Part shown: in pieces, positions 1 through 6,109 of the stretch | Position numbering within the stretch: the stretch's first letter is position 1 | Layout of the letters: every line of letters begins with the position of its first letter | Assembly (NCBI RefSeq): GCF_020216685.1 | Contig: NZ_JAIWNS010000060.1 | Coordinates: 1 to 10,000, forward strand | Direction: 5' to 3' | Source: Methanospirillum hungatei | Lineage (GTDB): Archaea; Halobacteriota; Methanomicrobia; Methanomicrobiales; Methanospirillaceae | DNA length: 10,000 nt | Position numbers and translations under genes: made by a program | The notes under the pieces: model-generated | What the model saw: only the letters and a program-made list of their open reading frames with translations | Database searches by the model: none | Told to the model about the DNA's origin: nothing

Positions 1-1
1 T

Positions 2-430
2 CCTGGACCCCGAACCATGATCCCATATGAAGGAAACATTATACTTGCCAGCCATGACCAGGTGGCAATCGATGCCATTAGTGCAAAAATCATGGGCTTT
101 GATCCTATGCAAATACCGTTCATTAAAATGGCACATGATGAAGGGCTCGGATGTGGTGACCCGGACCAGATAAAGATCCTGGGTGATGATATTTCTCAAC
201 TCAATTTCAAATTTTTTACCGGGAAGAGTCCTGTTGTTGCAGGAGATCAACTCTTTCGAAAAGGAAAGTTATCTTTTTTTGAGCCATTGATCTTTAAAAC
301 ATCTCTATTCATGTTTGCGGTCTTTGGATCAGCTTTTTATCATGATTATTTATGGTACAACCTGATTGGAAGAAGCAGGATACGGAAATTCTCTAAAACA
401 CCCTGGGGCAGACTCTTTGATCAGTATTAA
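2..430 (+). CDS. DUF362 family protein, C-terminal part (5' end outside window)
   Basis: The reading frame is open from the left edge (base 2) to TAA at 428-430, so only the C-terminal ~142 residues are visible. The edge reads PGPRTMIPYEGN, followed by an ILASHDQVAIDAISAKIMGF stretch, an AHDEGLGCGDPDQIKILGDD stretch and a hydrophobic tail. The order GPRTM / DQVAIDA / GLGxGDP is the usual C-terminal signature of DUF362 proteins, a family of unsettled function often found with iron-sulfur domains in methanogens. The Met at 17 is internal to that conserved block, so I treat the gene as truncated by the window and not as starting there. The last ~50 residues contain a hydrophobic segment (roughly LIFKTSLFMFAVFGSAF) and a basic end, suggesting membrane contact. 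The next gene begins inside its 3' end, so it is probably the same transcript. Confidence 0.8.
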   Translation, partial: PGPRTMIPYEGNIILASHDQVAIDAISAKIMGFDPMQIPFIKMAHDEGLGCGDPDQIKILGDDISQLNFKFFTGKSPVVAGDQLFRKGKLSFFEPLIFKTSLFMFAVFGSAFYHDYLWYNLIGRSRIRKFSKTPWGRLFDQY

Positions 431-1268
431 ACCAGCCTTACAACTCATCAGGGTGAAACAGTGGTACAAGAATCTTCTCGTTCTGACACCGCTTCTCTTT
501 GGAAATCTTCTGTTCTCACCGGATGCTTTGTTATCAGTGATTGATGCAACCCTGGTTTTTTGTGCAGTATCTGGTATTATATATATTCTCAACGATATCA
601 GGGATAAGGATCGGGATTCTCACCACCTGAAAAAAAAGAATAGACCACTACCATCCGGTGCGGTATCAGTAAATGAAGCATGGATTATTGCAATTATTTT
701 TCTCATCTTTACAATAATCGCAATGATCCCAATGAATCTCCTTTTTATTGGTATTATTGGATTCTATGTGATTCAGAACCTCGCGTACACATTCTGGCTC
801 AAGAATCTGGTTATTGTCGATGTAATTATCATCGGTGTCGGTTTTGTTCTTCGCGTTCTTGCAGGTTGTATTGCAGCAGATCTATACCTCTCTCCATGGT
901 TATTTACGGCAACTTTTCTCATAGCGTTAATGCTTGGTTTTTCAAAACGGTATTCAGAAATGATAACCACAGAATCTGCCATAACTCATCGCCCGGTCCT
1001 TGGTGAGTATAATAGTACAGTACTTCAGGGATACCTGATTTTATCATCTACTGCAGCACTGATTGTATACCTCATTTATGCCATTACCGGAGCACATACC
1101 CATTATTTTGTCCTTACGATTCCGTTTGCAGTATATGGTATTTTTTCATTCCTGGCAAAATCCCTCATTTCAGGTCTTGATCCAGATGATCTTCTGAAAG
1201 ATTATGCATTTCTAACAAATCTTATTCTTTGGTTTGCAGTGGTGGTGCTGGTTCTGTATGGACTCTGA
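417..1268 (+). CDS. UbiA-superfamily prenyltransferase, DPPR synthase-like (polyprenyl-phosphate phosphoribosyltransferase)
   Basis: Integral membrane enzyme, predicted to join a polyprenyl phosphate to an activated phosphosugar (PRPP in the mycobacterial relative Rv3806c). From the TTG at 417 it has 283 residues and about eight or nine hydrophobic segments. Visible motifs: RVKQWYKNLLVLTPL near residues 12-26; the Mg-binding NDxxDxxxD motif (N59, D60, D63, D67) followed by KKKNRPLPSG; VDVIIIGVGFVLRVLAG near 134-150; SKRYSEM near 176-182; and a late PDDLLKDYAFL block. The RP-K-QW-KN start, the LR-LAG motif, the KRY motif and the acidic late block are features of DPPR synthases, not of heme O or menaquinone UbiA enzymes. 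Start: no ATG is available; TTG 417 lies 8 nt after GGGG and fits the family N-terminus. TTG 366 would add 17 residues and overlap the upstream gene by 65 bp. The substrate is inferred. Confidence 0.82.
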   Translation: MISIKPALQLIRVKQWYKNLLVLTPLLFGNLLFSPDALLSVIDATLVFCAVSGIIYILNDIRDKDRDSHHLKKKNRPLPSGAVSVNEAWIIAIIFLIFTIIAMIPMNLLFIGIIGFYVIQNLAYTFWLKNLVIVDVIIIGVGFVLRVLAGCIAADLYLSPWLFTATFLIALMLGFSKRYSEMITTESAITHRPVLGEYNSTVLQGYLILSSTAALIVYLIYAITGAHTHYFVLTIPFAVYGIFSFLAKSLISGLDPDDLLKDYAFLTNLILWFAVVVLVLYGL

Positions 1269-1923
1269 TAATATCATCCTGGATATGCATATACACTCAC
1301 ATTATTCCCGGGATAGTATTCTCTCTCTCAAAGAAATTAGTTCATATGCGAGAAGAGAAGGTGTAACGCCTGTAATCTGCGATCATAATTCCATTCAGGG
1401 ATCCCTGAAGTATAACCAGTTGGATTATTTTCATGATGACCATGTCCCCTCAATAATTTCCGCAGAGATAAAAACAACAAAAGGAGAGATTATCGGCCTT
1501 TTTATAAATGAGGAGATCCCCCCTTATCTTTCTCCTGAAGAAACACTGGATATTATTATGGATCAGGGTGGGATTGCCGTTATTCCACATCCTGGAGACA
1601 GGTACCGGAAGAGTGCAATGAAGTATGAAATAATATCTTCTCTTTTGCCCAAGATCCATACAATAGAGGTTTATAATTCACGGACATTATCACCAGGAGA
1701 TATTATTTCAGCAAAAAAATATGCAACAGAACACGGTTTGTTAGTGACCGGGGGTTCTGATGCTCATTGCCGGTGGGAACTTTTTCGAACAACGGTTCGC
1801 ATAGCACCTTTTGACAGTCCAAAAGAATTTCTCAAAAACCTTCGTTATGCAGATATCAGGTATAAAAGGAGTCTCCCTATGTATCATCTCATATCAATAA
1901 TGTCCAGGAGATTGAGAAAATGA
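1258..1923 (+). CDS. PHP-domain metallophosphoesterase
   Basis: Predicted cytosolic metal-dependent phosphoesterase of the PHP (polymerase and histidinol phosphatase) superfamily, 221 residues. All expected metal ligands are visible: HxH in DMHIHSHYS (H11, H13), the CDHN block (D42, H43), E70 in the ISAEI strand, the IPHPGD block (H111), the TIEVYN strand (E137) and the GSDAH motif (D168, H170). No polymerase or other domain is attached, as in the small stand-alone PHP enzymes that hydrolyse phosphomonoesters or nucleotides. I chose ATG 1258 because GGTGGTG at 1241-1247 is a good ribosome-binding site 10 nt upstream; ATG 1234 lies in frame but adds a Trp/Cys-rich stretch unlike the family. 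It overlaps the UbiA-type gene by 11 bp and the next gene by 4 bp, so coupled translation is likely. One idea is that it removes the 5-phosphate from the UbiA product; that is inference. Confidence 0.85.
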   Translation: MDSDNIILDMHIHSHYSRDSILSLKEISSYARREGVTPVICDHNSIQGSLKYNQLDYFHDDHVPSIISAEIKTTKGEIIGLFINEEIPPYLSPEETLDIIMDQGGIAVIPHPGDRYRKSAMKYEIISSLLPKIHTIEVYNSRTLSPGDIISAKKYATEHGLLVTGGSDAHCRWELFRTTVRIAPFDSPKEFLKNLRYADIRYKRSLPMYHLISIMSRRLRK

Positions 1924-2858
1924 AAAAATTTCCCATTCATCGATATATCTGGATGATTATATTCGCTGTAGCTCTTTATGCCATTTTTATCATCTATTCC
2001 AGTTTTGATCAGACGGTACAAATTATTTCTTCTTTTCCATTCGTTTTGTTTATTATAATGCTTTTTTTTGCGTTTGTTAATTATCTTGTACGGTTTGTAA
2101 AATGGGAATACTTACTGAGAAGGATTGATGTTCGGATTACCTTTCTTACGAGTTTTTTATGTTTTTTCTCAGGGTTTTCTATGACTCTGACACCGGCGAA
2201 AAGTGGAGAACTCATCAAACCATGGCTGCTCACGAGGCTCGGTTATGATCCCGGCCATATTGCTCCCGTGGTCCTCATCGAGAGGGTGACTGATCTTTTT
2301 GGTATGATTTTTCTCCTGTTAGTGAGCGCTGCATTTCTTGGAATTGGAATAGTTCCCGGGATACTATTGTGTATCACTCTCATTTTATTGGTCTTTCTTA
2401 TTCAAAATGACAGATTTGTAGGGTGGTTACGAGATCGGATCTCGAAATCGAATCACGTGAGTAGATTTCTGCCGATTTTTGATACATTAATGTACTCCAC
2501 CAGGATTCTTTCCGGTCCCGGGCCTCTGCTGGCAGGTGTTCTGCTCTCAAGTGTTTCATGGTTTTTTGAATGCCTTTGTCTCTCACTTGCACTTGAAGGT
2601 CTCGGATATCCGGTACATATTATGGTTTCAGTTTTCGTCTTTGCAAGTTCAACCTTAGCGGGATTATTGGTCATGATTCCGGGAGGTCTTGGAGCAACTG
2701 AGGGACTTATGACCGTTCTGATTACTGCTGAAAAAGTTCCCCTGGATGCAGCAGTTTCTGCAACATTACTTACCCGGGTTGCAACGCTCTGGTTTGCTGT
2801 GGGTTTGGGTATGCTGGCATTATTTATTTTTAATTTCATATTTCCGGAGACAGAGTGA
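1920..2858 (+). CDS. YbhN/AglD/MprF-type membrane protein (lysylphosphatidylglycerol synthase TM family, UPF0104)
   Basis: Multispanning membrane protein of 312 residues with about seven or eight hydrophobic segments. Family signatures are visible: SGFSMTLTPAKSGELIKPWL around residues 84-103 (the TPxKxGE motif), VVLIERVTDLFG around 117-128, and IPGGLGATEG at 253-262. These three blocks, in this order, mark the lysylphosphatidylglycerol-synthase transmembrane family (PF03706), which includes the flippase part of MprF and archaeal AglD. The catalytic aminoacyl-transferase domain of MprF is absent, as is a glycosyltransferase-2 domain, so this is the membrane module alone. ATG 1920 overlaps the preceding TGA (ATGA), a classical coupled start, preceded by GGAGATTGAG. 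Proposed roles in the family are lipid or lipid-linked sugar translocation; next to a polyprenyl-phosphate enzyme, a flippase role is attractive but inferred. Confidence 0.83.
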   Translation: MKKFPIHRYIWMIIFAVALYAIFIIYSSFDQTVQIISSFPFVLFIIMLFFAFVNYLVRFVKWEYLLRRIDVRITFLTSFLCFFSGFSMTLTPAKSGELIKPWLLTRLGYDPGHIAPVVLIERVTDLFGMIFLLLVSAAFLGIGIVPGILLCITLILLVFLIQNDRFVGWLRDRISKSNHVSRFLPIFDTLMYSTRILSGPGPLLAGVLLSSVSWFFECLCLSLALEGLGYPVHIMVSVFVFASSTLAGLLVMIPGGLGATEGLMTVLITAEKVPLDAAVSATLLTRVATLWFAVGLGMLALFIFNFIFPETE

Positions 2859-2965
2859 GTATGGTAGAGAAAAAATTCACCCATTTTTTCATAATATAAT
2901 TATCTCCCTTCAGATGAAAAACGAACAGATAATGCAATACGTATTGAGAAAAAGATGAAAATGGG
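2859..2965 (+). promoter_or_regulatory. Intergenic gap with weak box A-like element
   Basis: The 107-bp gap contains an AT-rich element CATAATATAATTAT (2890-2903), preceded by a T6 run (2884-2889). It could be a TATA box with transcription starting near 2920, or the T-run could be a partial terminator of the upstream unit. Two tiny ORFs here (12 and 14 codons, ATG 2861 and ATG 2914) have no coding support. No Shine-Dalgarno stronger than a GGG is seen before ATG 2966. Confidence 0.35.
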
Positions 2966-4315
2966 ATGTTGAGTCACAATAAATTCTTCCAAAAAGATTC
3001 AAAAATTGCGTTATTGCTACTTTTGATTGTTTTTACCGTGTATTTACTTTGTCCGGTGATTACTTCGTATGATTCGAAATATTCAATCCCCCTTGCGAAA
3101 AGTATTCTAAATGAGGGAAATTTCAACTTAGATGAGTTTATATCACCAGATAATGAACAGGATTATCGAATAATCAAGATTCATGAACATTATTTTTCTT
3201 ATTTCCCATATGGGAGTTCGATAATCGCGGTTCCCTTTGTTTATTTTCTGGATCTCATCCTGCATTCTTCCAAACATCATATTGAAAATATGATGGTATT
3301 TATTTGGGAAGGGATTGGATTAAACCCAAATCTCATTTTAAACGTGACTCAGAATGATACATTGTTTGATTTGTTATATGAAAAGATCATTGCATCATGT
3401 ATTGCTGCACTCTGTGTTGTTATTTTCTATTTTATTGCCAGAAAATATTTGGATAATAATTATGCTATTTTTCTATCCCTGATTTTTGCTTTTGCAACAT
3501 CATTATGGTCCGTTGCAAGTAGAGGATTCTGGATGCATGGTCCGTCGATTCTATTCCTGGAATTGGCATTTCTAGGAATGTTATATGCAAAAGAAAAACC
3601 ACATCTCTCAATTTATATCGGGGTTCCACTCAGTATCGCATACATTATCCGCCCCACAAATGCCATTGCTCTGGTTCTTTTTTCGTTATACTTGCTCTAT
3701 TGCAGTCGAGACAATTATAAAAGAATTTTCAAGTATTGCATTCTTACAATACTGCCGCTTTTACTATTTGCAGCTCTAAATCTATCTATTTACCATGCAT
3801 TTTTACCGCAATATTTTTTTGCCGAAAGAGTCGCACACATTTCACCCCTTTTTTTTGAGGCCCTGATAGGGAACATTCTCTCTCCTGCAAGGGGTCTCCT
3901 AATTTTTTCTCCGATTTTTTTGTTAAGTATCTATGGTATATATTTAAAAATAAAAACCAAGACATTTGAGACGCTTGATCTTATCATTATTGCTACAATA
4001 TTTTCCCATTGGATGGTAATATCCATGTACCCTCATTGGTGGGCTGGTCATTCATATGGATCACGGTTTTTCCTGGATGTCAATCCATTTCTTCTCTATT
4101 TTATAATCCCCGTTTTTTCAAAAATATCTATAGCAAAATCTTCTTCAAAGTATGGTATGATTTCAGTGCTGATCCTTTTACTTGGTATCAGTTTTTTTAT
4201 TCATTTAAAGGGGGCTGTAACATATGGAGTATGGGAGTGGAATAGTATGCCGCTGAATGTTGATGATAATCCCTGGAGAATCTGGAATATACATGATATT
4301 CAATTTTTAAGGTAG
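2966..4315 (+). CDS. GT-C-like membrane protein, putative polyprenyl-phosphate-sugar-dependent glycosyltransferase
   Basis: A 449-residue integral membrane protein with about ten hydrophobic segments, the first at residues 14-32. It is followed by an outside-facing loop with acidic residues (TSYDSKYS near 33-40, NFNLDEF near 52-58), the position where GT-C glycosyltransferases carry their catalytic Asp/Glu. Other recognisable blocks are SRGFWMHGPS (185-194), IIRPTNA (227-233), LSPARGLLIFSP (305-316) and PHWWAGHSYGSRFFLD (356-371). I know these from uncharacterised archaeal and bacterial membrane proteins resembling PMT/ArnT (GT39-like) enzymes, but cannot name donor or acceptor. ATG 2966 is the first start after an in-frame stop at 2945. 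Very AT-rich with long T-runs; its 107-bp separation from the preceding overlapping set leaves its membership of that transcript open. TAG ends it at 4313-4315. Confidence 0.62.
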   Translation: MLSHNKFFQKDSKIALLLLLIVFTVYLLCPVITSYDSKYSIPLAKSILNEGNFNLDEFISPDNEQDYRIIKIHEHYFSYFPYGSSIIAVPFVYFLDLILHSSKHHIENMMVFIWEGIGLNPNLILNVTQNDTLFDLLYEKIIASCIAALCVVIFYFIARKYLDNNYAIFLSLIFAFATSLWSVASRGFWMHGPSILFLELAFLGMLYAKEKPHLSIYIGVPLSIAYIIRPTNAIALVLFSLYLLYCSRDNYKRIFKYCILTILPLLLFAALNLSIYHAFLPQYFFAERVAHISPLFFEALIGNILSPARGLLIFSPIFLLSIYGIYLKIKTKTFETLDLIIIATIFSHWMVISMYPHWWAGHSYGSRFFLDVNPFLLYFIIPVFSKISIAKSSSKYGMISVLILLLGISFFIHLKGAVTYGVWEWNSMPLNVDDNPWRIWNIHDIQFLR

Positions 4316-4331
4316 TATCTTTAAATATGGG

Positions 4332-4408
4332 TGGGATATCCCATTCTCTCGATTTTGAAGCAGGCAAAGCTTGATCAGGATATTTTTGAGACTTGAAATA
4401 ATTTTTTT
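4332..4408 (+). terminator. Oligo-T region after the membrane gene set (possible archaeal terminator)
   Basis: After the stop at 4315 there is a perfect 12-bp palindrome TGGGATATCCCA (4332-4343), then T5 at 4383-4387 and T7 at 4402-4408. Archaeal RNA polymerase terminates at oligo-T tracts, so the T7 run just before the pheS promoter is the likeliest end of the upstream transcript. The palindrome can form only a short stem and may be unrelated. Confidence 0.4.
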
Positions 4409-4429
4409 ACTCTCATCCCGATCCCCATC

Positions 4430-4438
4430 CTATAAATA
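4430..4438 (+). promoter_or_regulatory. Box A (TATA) promoter of the pheS-pheT unit
   Basis: CTATAAATA at 4430-4438 is a close match to the archaeal TATA consensus and stands out in a stretch ending in a C-rich ATCCCCATC block. The usual 25-27 nt spacing puts the transcription start near 4460. That leaves only about 10 nt before the leader ORF at 4470 and about 210 nt before pheS, so the pheS transcript would have a long leader. No competing TATA-like element lies closer to pheS. Confidence 0.6.
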
Positions 4439-4469
4439 CTAATCACAGGAAACACTATATCAGACTTTC

Positions 4470-4529
4470 ATGAGCACTATCGGATCATTCTCTCCATTCT
4501 TTTCCTGCTCATTCTTTCCGTTTAGATAG
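4470..4529 (+). CDS. Putative Phe-rich leader peptide of the pheST operon (19 aa)
   Basis: ATG at 4470 opens a 19-codon ORF ending in TAG at 4527-4529: MSTIGSFSPFFSCSFFPFR. Six of 19 residues are Phe (codons at 4488, 4497, 4500, 4512, 4515 and 4521; three TTC and three TTT). It begins about 10 nt after the transcription start predicted from the TATA box at 4430, so it would be the first thing translated, with little or no Shine-Dalgarno (short-leader initiation). It lies 143 bp upstream of the gene for the Phe-tRNA synthetase alpha subunit, and its stop codon is in the base of a strong hairpin. In E. coli the Phe-rich pheM leader peptide controls pheST by attenuation. The same logic here is inference, and the pyrimidine-rich tract could give Phe/Ser/Pro codons by chance. 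Confidence 0.5.
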   Translation: MSTIGSFSPFFSCSFFPFR

Positions 4530-4555
4530 GGGTCTGGACTAAACCGGGCCCCTGT
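4526..4555 (+). promoter_or_regulatory. GC-rich leader hairpin directly after the Phe-rich ORF (attenuator candidate)
   Basis: Arm AGGGGTCTGG (4528-4537), loop ACTAAA (4538-4543), arm CCGGGCCCCT (4544-4553): ten continuous pairs with two G-U wobbles, extendable by U4527-G4554 and A4526-U4555. It contains the leader stop codon in its 5' arm, so a ribosome at the stop would block it and one stalled at early Phe codons would leave it free. No U-tract follows (next bases GTAATAATCGATTAC, which can form a weak 5-bp hairpin at 4554-4568), so it is not a standard intrinsic terminator. Confidence 0.5.
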
Positions 4556-4598
4556 AATAATCGATTACTGTTACCGTAGGTTATCTGGAGACATATTC

Positions 4599-4682
4599 AT
4601 GCAGCACATACAAAAAACGCAAAACCCAATCCATACGCAGAAACTGACATTTGGATTACATGTGGAGATATCATGCAATTAA
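4599..4682 (+). CDS. Putative 27-aa upstream mini-ORF overlapping the pheS start
   Basis: ATG 4599 is preceded by TGGAGA (4586-4591) at good Shine-Dalgarno spacing and opens 27 codons (MQHIQKTQNPIHTQ...) to TAA at 4680-4682, overlapping the pheS ATG (4673) by 10 bp in another frame. The peptide has no recognisable features and only one Phe. Its value, if real, would be translational coupling to pheS. The pheS frame itself is open up to a TAG at 4577 but has no upstream start codon, so this is not a pheS extension. Weakly supported: it could be chance. Confidence 0.25.
   Translation: MQHIQKTQNPIHTQKLTFGLHVEISCN
4662..4667 (+). promoter_or_regulatory. Shine-Dalgarno of pheS
   Basis: GTGGAG lies 5 nt upstream of ATG 4673 and fixes that start. 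Six bases of it (TGGAGA, 4663-4668) are complementary to TCTCCA at 4491-4496 in the leader ORF. Confidence 0.6.
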
Positions 4683-6109
4683 CCCTGAATGAGAAACGTC
4701 TGCTTCTAGAGCTCGTAAAAACTGAAACCACGACTCCGGAAGAGATGGGAATAATCCTTGACCGGCCTGCTGATTCAGTCGTTCAGTATGGAGGACTCCT
4801 CTCACAGAAAGGGCTTGCAACCGTTGATCGCTCGGTAACAACCACCCTCTCCCTGACAACCGAAGGAGAACAGTACCTGGCAGAAGGAGTTCCTGAGCGG
4901 CAACTCTACAACAGTTTTGAGGAGTCAGCCTCTATTGCTGATCTGAATCGACATCCTCATGCAAAGATTGGGCTTGGGTGGATGAAGCGGCTTGGCTGGG
5001 TAAAAATAGAAGCCGGAAATGTCATCAAGACCGGTGATGCCGCTCCGTCTCCGATTGAGATCGCTCTGAAGAACCCGGATGCTGCTCCCGCTGACATCAG
5101 AAAAGATCTTCTCAAACGTGGCCTTGTTACCGAAGAAGAGTCAGTCAGGTATACAATCACTATCACCGATGAAGGGAAAAAACTCGCCGCTGCCGGGATC
5201 ACGCTTACTGAAGAGACCGGGACACTGACTGCCGACCAGATCAGTTCTGGGGCCTGGAGAGATCTCTCCCTTCGCCGGTATGACATCACCAAACACCCCC
5301 GTCCGGTCTGGCCCGGGAAGATCCATCCCTATCAGCGGATGATCGATGAGATGCGGCGGATCCTCCTTGATATGGGTTTTACCGAGCTTCATGGAAGTAT
5401 CATTCAGGGAGCTTTCTGGAATTTTGATGCCCTGTTCCAGCCACAGGACCACCCGGCCAGGGAGATGCAGGACACCTTCCACCTTGCCGGAAAGCAGGAA
5501 CTCCCGGTCGGCTGGGAGAAAGTCCGTGATATGCATGAATCAGGAGGTGACACCTCGTCAACCGGATGGGGCGGGAAGTGGGATCCTGAAAAGGCAAAAG
5601 CAACCGTGCTCCGGACTCATACAACCAGTCTTTCCATCCAGCACCTGGCTGCACACCCGGAGCCACCGGTCAAGGCTTTCTGTATCGGCCGGGTATACCG
5701 CCGGGAAGCAATCGATCCAACCCATCTTCCGGAGTTTGAACAACTGGAGGGAATCGTCATGGATACTCATGTAAACTTCCGGAACCTTCTTGGATACCTG
5801 AAAGAGTTTTACGGGAGAATGGGATTTGAATCGGTCCGGTTCAGACCCGGATACTTCCCCTACACGGAGCCCAGCGTTGAACCAGAGGTATATATAGAAG
5901 GCCTTGGCTGGGTTGAGCTTGGAGGAGCCGGTATCTTCCGGGAAGAAGTCACCGCACCCTGGGGGATCACCTGTCCGGTTCTGGCCTGGGGTCTTGGTGT
6001 CTCACGGGTTGCCATGCTGAGAATGGGGCTTACTGACCTTCGTGAACTCTACCAGAGTGATATCGACTGGGTCAGAAATATGCCGGTCGTTCAAGGGGGT
6101 CGGTGCTGA
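4673..6109 (+). CDS. pheS: Phenylalanyl-tRNA synthetase alpha subunit
   Basis: Catalytic subunit of the alpha2-beta2 class IIc synthetase that charges tRNA-Phe in the cytosol. At 478 residues it has the archaeal/eukaryotic length: an N-terminal ~200 residues of winged-helix-like repeats (two LTxEGExxLAEG-like / ITDEGKKLAAAG elements near 60-72 and 164-175) replaces the bacterial coiled coil. Catalytic region: motif 1 around PGKIHPYQRMIDEMRRILLD (214-233), the DHPAREMQDTFH block (259-270), motif 2 CIGRVYRREAIDPTHLPEFE (337-356), and motif 3 LAWGLGVSRVAMLRMGL (437-453). GGAGIFREEV (417-426) has Glu where many relatives have Pro. All essential blocks are present. ATG 4673 is the first start codon after an in-frame stop and has GTGGAG 5 nt upstream. 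The stop overlaps the pheT start. GC-rich compared with the genes before it, and preceded by a ~210-nt leader with a Phe-rich ORF. Confidence 0.97.
   Translation: MQLTLNEKRLLLELVKTETTTPEEMGIILDRPADSVVQYGGLLSQKGLATVDRSVTTTLSLTTEGEQYLAEGVPERQLYNSFEESASIADLNRHPHAKIGLGWMKRLGWVKIEAGNVIKTGDAAPSPIEIALKNPDAAPADIRKDLLKRGLVTEEESVRYTITITDEGKKLAAAGITLTEETGTLTADQISSGAWRDLSLRRYDITKHPRPVWPGKIHPYQRMIDEMRRILLDMGFTELHGSIIQGAFWNFDALFQPQDHPAREMQDTFHLAGKQELPVGWEKVRDMHESGGDTSSTGWGGKWDPEKAKATVLRTHTTSLSIQHLAAHPEPPVKAFCIGRVYRREAIDPTHLPEFEQLEGIVMDTHVNFRNLLGYLKEFYGRMGFESVRFRPGYFPYTEPSVEPEVYIEGLGWVELGGAGIFREEVTAPWGITCPVLAWGLGVSRVAMLRMGLTDLRELYQSDIDWVRNMPVVQGGRC

Noticed and set aside
2453..2884. 143-codon minus-strand open frame under the YbhN/AglD-type gene
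   Set aside because: Antisense to a gene with clear family motifs; composition is that of a reverse-complement shadow (Ser/Thr/Arg/Pro-rich).
4332..4343. Perfect palindrome TGGGATATCCCA as an operator or hairpin terminator
   Set aside because: A stem with a usable loop is only 4-5 bp and there is a single copy; kept only as part of the terminator region.
4558..4567. Palindrome TAATCGATTA as a repressor operator for pheST
   Set aside because: It lies about 100 bp downstream of the predicted transcription start and is a single short AT-rich palindrome; RNA-level control by the leader fits better.
5141..5536. Minus-strand open frames inside pheS (also 4957-5292, 5400-5666)
   Set aside because: They lie antisense to a strongly supported gene, have no ribosome-binding sites and give unrecognisable Pro/Ser/Arg-rich proteins.
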